38,532 nucleotides of DNA from an uncultured Collinsella sp. (GTDB taxonomy: Bacteria; Actinomycetota; Coriobacteriia; Coriobacteriales; Coriobacteriaceae), in the NCBI GenBank assembly GCA_900549065.1, contig URNC01000002.1:1-38532 (forward strand), given 5' to 3'. The first letter of the stretch is position 1, and the number at the start of each line of letters is the position of its first letter. The position numbers and the translations under genes were made by a program. The notes under the pieces were generated by a model. The model saw nothing but the letters and a program-made list of their open reading frames with translations, ran no database searches and was not told the origin of the DNA. Positions 24,544 to 32,349 of this stretch are shown piece after piece.

Positions 24544-26160
24544 CTACTCCTCCTCTTTGGAGAACTTCTTGATAGCAGGGGTGGTGGCCAGACCAAGCAC
24601 GATGATGGCAGCGCCCACGTAGTAAGCGAAACGCGTGGAGTTGAAGCGGGACTGGGCATTGATCTCGACCAGGGCGTCGCACTCCTCATCGCTCATATCG
24701 ATGTCCTCAATAGAAGCGCGGAAGTTCTCATCGGAGACGAGGTCGATATTGCGCTCGGAAATAGCGGCGACGGTGGACTCGGAAATGCGGGAATCGTTAG
24801 CGGCTGCATCCTTCACGGAGTTGGTGATACCAAAGAGCAGCACGGCACCCAGCAGGGCAATGCCGATGGCCTGGCCAACGTTACGCATGGTGGTCTGAAT
24901 GCCGCCGGACTGGGAAGCGTCGCGCTCGTTCACGGCAAGGGCGACAACGTTGTTGGCCTGGGCGGAAACGATACCGGCGCCCGAGCCGGCAACAACGCAG
25001 CCAATGAGAATGCCCGGCATGGAAGCAGCGTCGAGCGTAACGGAGAACGCCATGATGATCAGGGCGGCGGCAAGGGTGAGGTAGCCGACCTGGATGACGC
25101 GACGCGGGTTAGCCTTCGGCATGAACTTGGGGATACCGATGGAGAAGGCGAAGGTCGGAACGCCAACGACGATGGAGAGCACGCCAACGATAGCCGGAGA
25201 CCAGCCAGCAACGAGCTGCAGGTAGGGGGCCATCAGAATGGACTGAACACCCATGAAGAAGAACGTGATGGCGGAGGCGGCGAGACCGGCGAGGACCTGC
25301 GGGGTCTTAAGGAAGGACTGGGGCAGCAGGGCAAAGCCGTTCTTCTCCTCGACCTTCTTCTCGACGTTGATCATAACGATGAGGATGATCACGCCCAGGA
25401 CAGCCATGGGCAGGCAGGGGGAGATACCGGCGATGGTGAAGGGGCATGCCGGGAAGGGCTCGACGAGGCCCCAAGCGGAGATGCGGGACACGCCGACCAG
25501 GAACAGGAACAGGCCGGTTGCGGCAAGGGCAACGCCGACGCCATCGAACTTGAGCTTCTCATCGGACTGCTCAATCTCGGGCAGCTTGAAGGACAGCAGG
25601 AACACGAGTACAAAGTAGGCGGCGAGGACGAAGAACGTCACGCGCATGCCGGCGGCCATGAGCACGATCGAAAGCAGCAGCGGCAGCAGGGCGGAAAGGC
25701 CGGAGGCGGCGCCTATGCAGCCAAAGGCAAGCACGCGGTTCTTACCGTGATAGATCTTGGGAACGAGGCCCAGAACCGAGGGAATCATGAACGACGCGCC
25801 GAAGCCCACGAGGGTACGGCCGCCCCAAATGAAGACGGTCATGTTGGGGGAAACGGCAAGGACGACCTCGCCGGCGGCGCACAGCAGGGCGCCCATGCGG
25901 AAGTTCTTCTTCCAGCCGATGATGGTACCCATCATGCCACCGGCGATCATAAAGGCGCCGGCCATGAGGGAGTAGACCACGTTGGCGAGCTGGATGTCGG
26001 CGGTGGTGGCGCCGAGGTCCTGCGTCAGGGCGGTTGCGGCGAGCGAAAGGGCGCCGTTATCGCCCGAAGTGCCCATCTGGGCCAGGATCAGAACGAGAAC
26101 GGGGAGAAGCATGAACTTCTCGGCACCCTTCTCCTCTGCCACAGCTTTAGTTTTAGCCAT
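24544..26160 (-). CDS. MFS transporter, 14-helix DHA2-like (second paralogue)
   Basis: A 538-residue transporter closely related to that at 19206-20822: QMGTSGDNGALSLAATALTQ, VYSLMAGAFMIAGGMMGTII, WGGRTLVGFGASFMIPSVLG, CPFTIAGISPCLPM, SAQANNVVALAV and SQSGGIQTTMRNVGQA align segment by segment. A hydrophilic loop of about 60 residues precedes the last helix, as in the first copy. The ATG at 26160 has AAAGGAA upstream. It leads the operon with the amidohydrolase. The codon use is very GC-biased and ordered, which suggests high expression. Confidence 0.92.
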   Translation of the reverse strand: MAKTKAVAEEKGAEKFMLLPVLVLILAQMGTSGDNGALSLAATALTQDLGATTADIQLANVVYSLMAGAFMIAGGMMGTIIGWKKNFRMGALLCAAGEVVLAVSPNMTVFIWGGRTLVGFGASFMIPSVLGLVPKIYHGKNRVLAFGCIGAASGLSALLPLLLSIVLMAAGMRVTFFVLAAYFVLVFLLSFKLPEIEQSDEKLKFDGVGVALAATGLFLFLVGVSRISAWGLVEPFPACPFTIAGISPCLPMAVLGVIILIVMINVEKKVEEKNGFALLPQSFLKTPQVLAGLAASAITFFFMGVQSILMAPYLQLVAGWSPAIVGVLSIVVGVPTFAFSIGIPKFMPKANPRRVIQVGYLTLAAALIIMAFSVTLDAASMPGILIGCVVAGSGAGIVSAQANNVVALAVNERDASQSGGIQTTMRNVGQAIGIALLGAVLLFGITNSVKDAAANDSRISESTVAAISERNIDLVSDENFRASIEDIDMSDEECDALVEINAQSRFNSTRFAYYVGAAIIVLGLATTPAIKKFSKEEE

Positions 26161-26270
26161 GTGTTGGTTCCTTTCTTTTCCGTTTCACGCGGGCATTGAA
26201 CCCCTTTGAGCCCGCGCGTCTTGTCGAGGCAAATATAGGCTGGAGCGCAATACGGACGGCATCAGAGCCA

Positions 26271-26288
26271 TTGCCGTAGATACGGCAA
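26271..26288. promoter_or_regulatory. Perfect 18-bp palindrome upstream of MFS-amidohydrolase operon
   Basis: TTGCCGTAGATACGGCAA has perfect 8-bp arms and a 2-bp centre. It lies 110 bp ahead of the MFS start, just upstream of a likely -10 (TATATT on the minus strand, 26232-26237), near -52. That place suits an activator. Confidence 0.7.
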
Positions 26289-26334
26289 TTCTGACGGCGG
26301 GCCTAAAGGGCATCTGCTTTTTCTCGTGTCAAGC

Positions 26335-26370
26335 AAAACGGCCGACCCCTTTGCTCGGGCCGACCGTTTT
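26335..26370. terminator. Terminator after the small membrane-protein gene
   Basis: AAAACGGCCGACCC pairs with GGGCCGACCGTTTT (one bulge) around a TTTGCTC-type loop. It lies 28 bp past the stop at 26399. Confidence 0.75.
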
Positions 26371-26398
26371 GAAGAGACAGTTTGATTGTTGGAAAATC

Positions 26399-26905
26399 CT
26401 AGGCAGTCGCGGCGACTTCCCCAGCGTCGACACCCGCGGTGGTGGCACCGATGACGACGTAGCCGCTCACACAGCCGGCAACAGCGCACATAACGCCCTT
26501 AAAGATCATCATACCCGTGCGCGAAAGCGGCAGCGGGAGCACAAAAGTGCAAAGCCATGCAAGGGGCGTGGCAACTACGAGAGCGATGATGCCGACGACG
26601 ATCGACAGGGGAATCGACTTTTTGGGCAGCTTTGCCAGCCAACCATAGCCTTCGGAATTACCAAGGTAAACACCCTTGTTGAAGTCCATCTTGGTCAGCG
26701 GCACCACGCACCAAGTCAAGATGAGACCGAGCAGGGCACCCGTCAGCGCAATCTCCTCGACAACCTTACCGGCGGCAAAGGTAATATCGGCGTCCCCCGC
26801 GTGCATGCCCATAAAGATAAGTGCATTGACGACGCCGTTGACGATGCCGTAACCGACGATGCACTTGTTCTTAAGATAGCTCTGGTAGTCCTTTGCGGCG
26901 GCCAT
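26399..26905 (-). CDS. Small polytopic membrane protein of unknown function
   Basis: A 168-residue protein with four predicted membrane segments: GYGIVNGVVNALIFMGM, IALTGALLGLILTWCVVPL, IPLSIVVGIIALVVATPLAW and MMIFKGVMCAVAGCVSGYVV. The N terminus is short and charged. I do not recognise the family. ATG 26905 has GGGAGGG 5 nt upstream, and a terminator follows, so it is a real single gene. It is divergent from a LacI regulator, and the intergenic space holds an 18-bp palindrome like that upstream of the MFS operon. Confidence 0.8.
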   Translation of the reverse strand: MAAAKDYQSYLKNKCIVGYGIVNGVVNALIFMGMHAGDADITFAAGKVVEEIALTGALLGLILTWCVVPLTKMDFNKGVYLGNSEGYGWLAKLPKKSIPLSIVVGIIALVVATPLAWLCTFVLPLPLSRTGMMIFKGVMCAVAGCVSGYVVIGATTAGVDAGEVAATA

Positions 26906-26983
26906 ATGCCCTCCCCATTTTCGCAGTGTCATTTGAGTGGGGCACAGTGTGTCCTCGCGCGCATTCCGCGCTGACCAGAAGGA

Positions 26984-27001
26984 TTACCGTATTAACGGCA
27001 A
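26984..27001. promoter_or_regulatory. 18-bp palindrome between membrane-protein gene and lacI-type gene
   Basis: TTACCGTATTAACGGCAA matches TTGCCGTAGATACGGCAA at 14 of 18 positions, including all of CCGTA and ACGGCAA. It lies 79 bp ahead of the membrane-protein start and 130 bp ahead of the LacI-type start. Confidence 0.6.
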
Positions 27002-27013
27002 CAGGCGCACCCC

Positions 27014-27048
27014 ACCGCCACGAAGGGGACAGGCACCTTTGTGGCGGT
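27014..27048. repeat. GGGACAG palindrome (ACCGCCAC arms)
   Basis: ACCGCCAC (27014-27021) and GTGGCGGT (27041-27048) pair around GAAGGGGACAGGCACCTTT. It lies just ahead of the promoter of the LacI-type gene. Confidence 0.8.
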
Positions 27049-27065
27049 TTTCAACATGGTGGACT

Positions 27066-27096
27066 TTGACACCCCAGGGGCAGGCGATGCTACAAT
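27066..27096 (+). promoter_or_regulatory. Probable promoter of the LacI-type gene
   Basis: TTGACA (27066-27071) and TACAAT (27091-27096) are close to consensus, though 19 bp apart. They lie 35 bp before the start codon. Confidence 0.5.
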
Positions 27097-27131
27097 CTGG
27101 CTTGTACTTGAAACGCATCAAAGGGGCCGCT

Positions 27132-28241
27132 ATGGCAAAGGTAAAAATCAGCGACGTCGCGCGCGAGGCCGGGGTTTCGTTGGGCACGGTTTCCAACGCG
27201 CTCAACCACCCCGAAAAGCTGCGCCCCGAGACCCTCAAGCTCATCAACGAGACCATCAATCGCCTTGGCTACCTGCCCAACCAAAGCGCTCGTCAGCTCG
27301 CGGGCGGCGCCACCAAGTCCTTTGGCCTGGTGCTCCCCCGTCTCGATCACGGCTTTTCGCTCCAAATCGCCAGCGGTGCCCACAACGAGGCCCGCAAGCA
27401 CGGCTACGACCTACTCATCGCCAACGCCGATAACGACGATATTCTCCAGGACCATTACCTGCGCTACTTTATGGGCACCCAGATGTCCGGCGTCATGGTT
27501 CAGCCCATGGCATCCCCCGACTGGCACCCCGCCCTGACCAAGATGCCCGTGCCGATCGTCCATCTGGACATCCATTGCTCCGAGCCCGGCTACTACGTGG
27601 CCGCCGACAATGAGGCCCAGGGTCGCATCATTGCCGAACTTGCCATCGCCCGCGGCGCGCACCATATTGTCGTCGTCGGCCGAGCAGCATTTATGCAACT
27701 CACCCTGCGCGTCCTTGGCATTCATAAGGCGCTCGCCCTGCACCCCGATATCAAGATCGAAGTCATCGACGCCGGCGAATGGAATACCGCTGCCGACGGC
27801 TACGGCATCGGTGCCCAAATCGCCGAGCGCCCCGCGGACGAACGTCCCGATTTTGTCGTCGGCCTGACCGATGTGTTGGCCTCGGGCGTCGTTTCGGCAC
27901 TGGTCGACAAGGGCATCTCTGTCCCCGGGCAAGTACGCGTGGCCGGATGCGACGGCAACCCGCTCGCTTGGAGCGGATCGGTCCCGCTCACTACGGTAGC
28001 GCCCCCGGGCTACGAGATTGGCCGCAAGGGTGTCCAACTGCTGATGGAGCAAATCGAGAACAAGGCCCCGGCAAAGATCAAGCATATCCGTGTCGGCTCC
28101 GCAGCGCGTACCGTCACCGCAGTCGCCGCCGAGGATATCAACCGCCAAGAACTGGTACGTCCGTTCCTACTGGAACGCGCCAGCACCCAGGCAAGCAGCC
28201 AGACCGACGCCACGGCCATCAACCTCGGTGCGTATCTATAG
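27132..28241 (+). CDS. LacI family transcriptional regulator
   Basis: A 369-residue regulator. The N-terminal LacI helix-turn-helix and hinge are clear: KISDVAREAGVSLGTVSNAL, then NQSARQLAGGATKSFGLVLP. A periplasmic-binding-protein-like sensor follows (about 63-345). The end (about 346-369) is a short Ser/Thr/Gln-rich tail. The ligand is probably a sugar or nucleoside, but no carbohydrate gene adjoins it. The open frame extends upstream to 26937 but homology and AAAGGGG support ATG 27132. It is divergent from the small membrane-protein gene. Confidence 0.93.
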   Translation: MAKVKISDVAREAGVSLGTVSNALNHPEKLRPETLKLINETINRLGYLPNQSARQLAGGATKSFGLVLPRLDHGFSLQIASGAHNEARKHGYDLLIANADNDDILQDHYLRYFMGTQMSGVMVQPMASPDWHPALTKMPVPIVHLDIHCSEPGYYVAADNEAQGRIIAELAIARGAHHIVVVGRAAFMQLTLRVLGIHKALALHPDIKIEVIDAGEWNTAADGYGIGAQIAERPADERPDFVVGLTDVLASGVVSALVDKGISVPGQVRVAGCDGNPLAWSGSVPLTTVAPPGYEIGRKGVQLLMEQIENKAPAKIKHIRVGSAARTVTAVAAEDINRQELVRPFLLERASTQASSQTDATAINLGAYL

Positions 28242-28267
28242 CACGCCCGCGAGTATGCTAAGTCGCC

Positions 28268-28315
28268 GCTTAAGCAAAAGGGGCCCGACCATTGCCGGAC
28301 CCCTTTTGCTTAAGC
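28268..28315. terminator. Bidirectional terminator between lacI-type and HAD genes
   Basis: GCTTAAGCAAAAGGGG (28268-28283) pairs exactly with 28300-28315. The A and T runs in the stem serve both strands. Confidence 0.85.
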
Positions 28316-28354
28316 GCAAACGTGAGCAATCGCTCGTTTCAACGCCGCAATTTT

Positions 28355-29005
28355 CTAGCGCACAGTCTTGATTGCCGCCGCCAGGTCGAACAACGTATCG
28401 AGCACGGCCTCGCAGCCATCCACCACGTCCTGCGGCAGCGGCACGATATCGGGGACGGCAAAGACATGGCAGCCGGCCATAATGCCCGAGACGCAACCGT
28501 TGCGCGAATCCTCGACCACGGCACATTCCTCGGGAGCAAAGCCCGCGCGCTCGCAGGCGAGCAGATACATCTCGGGGTCGGGCTTGCCGTGCACGACGTC
28601 CTCGCCACACGTTACCGTTTCAAACTTGTCAAAGAGGCCAACCATCTTAAGGTTGCGCTCGGCCGTAACGAGGCGTGACGACGTCGCTAGACCCACGTGA
28701 TAGCCCGCAGCCAGCAGCTCGTCTAGGCACTCGGCGGCGCCGGCCTTAAGTTCCAGTTCGGTCTTGACCATCTCGTCGCGAATCTCCTTGTGGCTGACAT
28801 AGACCGCCTCGGTGGTTTCGTGGCTGCCGTAATGCTTATCGAGGATGTCCATGACATCGGGCAGCGTGCGACCGATAAACTGATGGATCAGCGCTTCATC
28901 AATCGCGAGCCCCAGCTCAGCGGCGCCTGCCTTCCAGGCCTTAATCCCCAAACGCTCGGTATCGACCAGCGTTCCATCCATGTCAAAAATAACAGCCTTG
29001 ATCAT
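28355..29005 (-). CDS. HAD superfamily phosphatase or phosphomutase (beta-PGM-like)
   Basis: A 216-residue HAD-IA enzyme. Motif I is FDMDGTLVD with nucleophile D8 and acid/base D10. Motif II is the Thr/Ser of GLATSS, motif III the lysine of HGKPDPEMYL, and motif IV VVEDSRNG. The helical cap (about 15-90) matches beta-phosphoglucomutase-like proteins. Such enzymes hydrolyse or isomerise small sugar or nucleotide phosphates; the exact substrate is unknown. GAGGGGG precedes ATG 29005. It is divergent from larE, a possible but unproven link. Confidence 0.9.
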   Translation of the reverse strand: MIKAVIFDMDGTLVDTERLGIKAWKAGAAELGLAIDEALIHQFIGRTLPDVMDILDKHYGSHETTEAVYVSHKEIRDEMVKTELELKAGAAECLDELLAAGYHVGLATSSRLVTAERNLKMVGLFDKFETVTCGEDVVHGKPDPEMYLLACERAGFAPEECAVVEDSRNGCVSGIMAGCHVFAVPDIVPLPQDVVDGCEAVLDTLFDLAAAIKTVR

Positions 29006-29173
29006 ATCGGTCCCCCTCGCCGGATTGCATTACTGCCACTCTACCGCACTTTACAAGCTTGTATATAACGTATATAGCATATTGCACTTTCGTTACATAG
29101 CTGGAAGTCTTATGACAAGCAGCTCGGTGGGATTATAGTTTCATCCGAGCTTTAATTACTGTAAGGAACTTTC

Positions 29174-30052
29174 ATGCTTTCAGACACCGCCGCACCCACA
29201 GAGGAGCTTCAGGACAAACTCGCAGCACTCGAGCAGCTGCTTTTGGCATACGGACGCGTCGCCATCGGCTTTTCCGGTGGTGTCGACAGCAGCTTTTTGG
29301 CCGCGGTCTGCGCCCGCATCATGCCTACCAATACCCTTCTCGTCCATCTCACCACGCCCCTCATCGGCACGCCCGAACAGACTTCGTTTGAGCAGTCCGT
29401 TGATGGACAGGCCAATGAGGGGCCGCATTTTAAGCTCCCCGTGCTCAATCTTTCGGTGGATCAGTTGCAGCTCCCCCAAGTAACCTGCAACGATGCCAAT
29501 CGCTGCTACCACTGCAAGCACGCCGGCTTTACCGCCATCGTCAACCACGCCAAGTCGCTCGGCTTTCCCACCGTCATCGATGGCAGCAATGCAAGCGATC
29601 GCGGTGACTACCGCCCCGGCATGCGTGCGGCAGAAGAGCTCGGCGTACGCTCACCCCTTATGGAGGTCGGCTTTACCAAGGACGAAGAGCGCGAGCTGCT
29701 GCGCGCATGGGGCTATCCCGTTTGGAACCTACCGGCGGGAGCATGTCTTGCCACCCGCGTCCCCACGGACGAGGAGCTTACGCGCGAGAAAGTCGATTTA
29801 ATCCGCGCCTGCGAGGATTACCTGCACGATCTTGATCTGGCACAGGTACGCGCGCGCTTGGTCGGCGGCTGCATGCATATCGAGGCCGCACCCGCAGATG
29901 TCGCCAAGATTGCCACCCTCGGCGGTGCCGCCATCGACGACAAGGGCAAGACCCCGCTGCCCGCCGTTATCGAGTCCGCGCTGCGCGAGCTGGGCTGCGA
30001 CCATATCTCCCCCGAGGTCACCCCCTACATTCACGGCAACATGAACCTTTAG
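29174..30052 (+). CDS. larE: ATP-dependent sacrificial sulfur transferase LarE
   Basis: A 292-residue PP-loop protein. SGGVDSS at 34-40 binds ATP. Cysteines C111 and C114 (NRCYHCK) and C191 (PAGACLATR) form the three-cysteine set seen in many LarE proteins; in the best-studied single-cysteine forms, the cysteine equivalent to C191 gives up its sulfur, while some three-cysteine members carry an iron-sulfur cluster. LarE adds sulfur to the pyridinium bis-thiocarboxylate precursor of the nickel-pincer cofactor of lactate racemase. No larA, larB or larC is visible here, so the partners must lie elsewhere or the role differs. AAGGA precedes ATG 29174. Confidence 0.9.
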   Translation: MLSDTAAPTEELQDKLAALEQLLLAYGRVAIGFSGGVDSSFLAAVCARIMPTNTLLVHLTTPLIGTPEQTSFEQSVDGQANEGPHFKLPVLNLSVDQLQLPQVTCNDANRCYHCKHAGFTAIVNHAKSLGFPTVIDGSNASDRGDYRPGMRAAEELGVRSPLMEVGFTKDEERELLRAWGYPVWNLPAGACLATRVPTDEELTREKVDLIRACEDYLHDLDLAQVRARLVGGCMHIEAAPADVAKIATLGGAAIDDKGKTPLPAVIESALRELGCDHISPEVTPYIHGNMNL

Positions 30053-30348
30053 GTTACGCCGTTTTACAAACGGCGTAACTGCTCGGCGCTGCGCAGGCCC
30101 CGGGCACGGTAATCTGACGTTCAACTTCACGGGCGCGACCAAAAGGTCAGCGCCCGCTTGTTTCACGTCACCTTACCGCACCCGGAGCCTGCTCGCTCGC
30201 ATATGCTCAACCTGGACTGCGTTAACTGACCTACCAAAAAGGGACAGGTTTATTTTGGCAGGTTTTATCTGGGGAAATATCGCGAGGCAGTCGCCCCTCT
30301 AGCACCCATCTAACTTCGAGAGGCGCTAGAGGGGCGACCCGGCTGCAT
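30053..30348. other. Intergenic region after larE with hairpins
   Basis: No gene. GTTACGCCGTTT (30053-30064) pairs exactly with 30068-30079, directly after the larE stop. GGGCGCGACC (30131) pairs with GGTCAGCGCCC (to 30155) and is followed by GCTTGTTT, so one or both end larE. GTCGCCCCTCTAGC (30290-30303) pairs exactly with 30325-30338 ahead of the convergent AlbA-type gene end. The GGGACAG palindrome at 30229-30263 lies between. Confidence 0.7.
30229..30263. repeat. GGGACAG palindrome, left flank of AlbA-type module
   Basis: ACCTACCAAAA (30229-30239) pairs with TTTTGGCAGGT (30253-30263), with one G-T-type mismatch, around AGGGACAGGTTTA. The copy continues to about 30277 with TTTATCTGGGGAAA. 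It matches 16801-16845 and, less closely, 32315-32362. Confidence 0.8.
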
Positions 30349-31632
30349 CTACTTCTTCCGATATCGGCGGTTGCGGCTCGTCGACGAACCCATTACTTCG
30401 ATGAGTCCTTTATCCGCCATTTTTGGCAGATGGTAACGGACAGACGAAATTCTGACCCCCGATGCAACCGCTATTTCTCGCGCCGTCATATCCACTTCGG
30501 CGCTGAGAGCCTCCAGGATCCTATCCGCCGTCGAAGCTGACGGTTCTCTGTTCCTATCGATAATTTCGAACGTGTCTTTGCCGCATTTTGACAGGGCATG
30601 TTTATCTACAAGGTCCCCGCAGATCAGGCGAATGTCATCCGAATCCCACTTCAGGGCCTCTCGTATTTTTTGAACATCGCATACGCACCCATGCTCCCGC
30701 ATAAACATGAGCAATGTTTCTTCGCGATCCGTCAGCTCGGTGCCCACATGGCTCTGAATCCACGTGCGGTTTTCAGCAAGCTCCGCCCCGTGCCGGGAAA
30801 GCAGCACCGTAAACGAATCGGCCTTAACGATAAATTTCGGCCTGCCAAGCGAACGAGACTCCATCTCGCGAATCATAGCCGGGATACCAGATCCCTGGCT
30901 TTCCGCAACGGCCCCCTCGGCATGCTCTAACGGCGTCGCCCCCATTAGGCTCATGAGCTTTGGGTTTCGGCAGCGCGATTCCCCGTTTGCAAGATTGTCC
31001 ACCGTCTTTCCGCCCCAAAGCCCGCCAGGGTTTTTGATCTCTATTCTGTCTGGATAGATATCGACACTCACGGCCTGCCCCACAAACATGGGCGAATATT
31101 CTCGATGGATGCAGGCATTTGCCAAGGCCTCGCGCAAAACCTCCTGGGGAACTTCCCAATCCTCCCTTCTGCCAGCGCCTTGCACTATCGTCGCTTTGCG
31201 CAAGTTTCGTCCAATCGCGGCAAGGGCATCTTCGATGCAAGCCGGAATCGGGCCATCGCACAACTGGCGGTCAATAAACCGGGGTTGCCCGGGTGCAGAT
31301 TTTTCCACATCGGAATGAACGGCGACATCGATCATCAGTTTGGGATAGAACTGCTGGGGGTAAATTCCCGCCGACAGAAGCCCCGCGAGCTTCACGGCAC
31401 CATCCTTTGTAGTGATATTGAGTCTGACCAGCTGCTTTTCCAGCGTATCGGCCCCGCGCAAAACGCGCGGGGTCTGCAGCCGGCGATTTGCGATAATAGA
31501 CCGCACGACATCTGGATCCAAATCCTCGACCGTTGCCTCCGAAACCACCGTGCCGTCTGCATCGCTCGGAAGCAACGCACTCTGCAGCTCATATAGCTCA
31601 GCGGGTGACATCTTGATATCTTTATCATCCAC
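30349..31632 (-). pseudogene. AlbA/Schlafen-type ATPase-HTH protein, C-terminal part
   Basis: 427 residues from a GTG at 31632, in the same frame as the ORF that stops at 31639. It holds the RecG/GHKL-like ATPase-type half of the AlbA_2 family: VPQEVLREALANACIHREYS, DRIEIKNPGGLWGGKTVDNL, RNPKLMSLMG and AESQGSGIPAMIREME. Two winged-helix parts follow: TDREETLLMFMREHGCVCDV (about 295-355) and MTAREIAVASGVRISSVRYH near the end. The tail is basic (STSRNRRYRKK). Translation past the TAG gives KRVDDKDIKMSPAELYELQ, so one amber codon seems to have broken a 566-codon gene. It may still be made by re-initiation at the GTG or by readthrough. This family often acts as transcriptional regulators or defence-related factors. 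Confidence 0.75.
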
Positions 31633-31638
31633 GCGCTT

Positions 31639-32049
31639 CTAGCTACCGTTCTGCACGCCGCGCGCGCCGATATAGCAAGGCTTCGCTTTAAGCTCAAGTT
31701 CAAAGATGCGCACCAGAAGCACCTGGAGCCCGTCGACCTCGCCTCGATCAAGCTCGTACCGCGGCGCATGGGTCACCACTGCCGCTGAGCCTCCGTCTCC
31801 GATACCCGAAACAAACTGATCGCGCACCCTATCGATAGCAAAGTTAGCCGAAGGAACAAATCCTTCGGCTTCATTCAGGCCCAAAATAATGAGCCCACCC
31901 GCAGTGTTCGCAAAAGCGCTCACTGTCTCCCATACGTCTGCGCTCAATTTATTCGTGCAGGCTTTAACTTCTACCGATGCGTCATCAGTCCCCCGCCTGC
32001 GAAGGCGCTCAACGATAAGGCCAAGAGGTTCATCCAGCAGCATTGGCAT
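31639..32049 (-). pseudogene. AlbA/Schlafen-type protein, N-terminal part ending at in-frame TAG
   Basis: 136 residues that match the N-terminal AlbA_2 (Schlafen_4) domain: EVKACTNKLSADVWETVSAF, then ANTAGGLIILGLNEAEGF and a C-terminal VLLVRIFELELKAKPCYIGA followed by RGVQNGS. Intact relatives go on directly from this point (typically GSY.RVGD) into the ATPase half, which is what the same frame does here after the TAG at 31639-31641. ATG 32049 follows AGAGAGACGGA, so its binding site is part of a TCTCTCTAA-type motif. Codon use is less GC-biased than the neighbours, consistent with an acquired gene. Confidence 0.75.
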
Positions 32050-32053
32050 TCCG

Positions 32054-32263
32054 TCTCTCTAAAACGATAGATTTATCTCTCTAAAGTATAGTATATCTCT
32101 CTAACTTTAGAGAGATAAGCACCTTATTTTAGAGAGACATTTAGAGAGATGTATCGAATTCACTGTTAGATAGCCCAATGTTATCTCTTTAACTGGCTTT
32201 CTCTTTAGAGGGACAATTAGAGAGACGAGCGCAATCTCTCTAATCATGGGCTCCTCTCTTTAA
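32054..32263. promoter_or_regulatory. Cluster of TCTCTCTAA motifs over the AlbA-type gene promoter
   Basis: Eight exact TCTCTCTAA copies: plus strand at 32054, 32076, 32096 and 32235; minus strand at 32107, 32129, 32141 and 32217. Four one-mismatch variants lie near 32184, 32200, 32205 and 32255. The pair at 32094-32117 forms a near-perfect palindrome (TATCTCTCTAA, then TTAGAGAGATA). The first copy overlaps the ribosome binding site, and TATACT boxes (minus strand, 32085-32095) lie between copies. The region is far AT-richer than the rest. It is probably an operator array. Confidence 0.8.
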
Positions 32264-32314
32264 AGTGCGCACATCCCAACCGCACCTTAAGCTGCGGTGA
32301 AATAACTCACGATC

Positions 32315-32349
32315 ACCCACCGAAAAGGGACAGGTTTGTTTTGGCAGGT
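32315..32349. repeat. GGGACAG palindrome, right flank of AlbA-type module
   Basis: ACCCACCGAAAA and TTTTGGCAGGT (32339-32349) flank AGGGACAGGTTTG, with mismatches in the left arm. It continues with TATCATTTGGGGAAA to about 32362. It has the same orientation as the copy at 30229. Confidence 0.7.

Noticed and set aside
22903..26199. A 1098-codon open frame on the plus strand
   Set aside because: It is antisense to the amidohydrolase and MFS genes and its product is low-complexity; high GC in codon third positions leaves the opposite strand open.
32054..32263. CRISPR array
   Set aside because: The repeated unit is only about 9 bp, spacing is irregular and both orientations occur; no cas gene is near. 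An operator cluster fits better.
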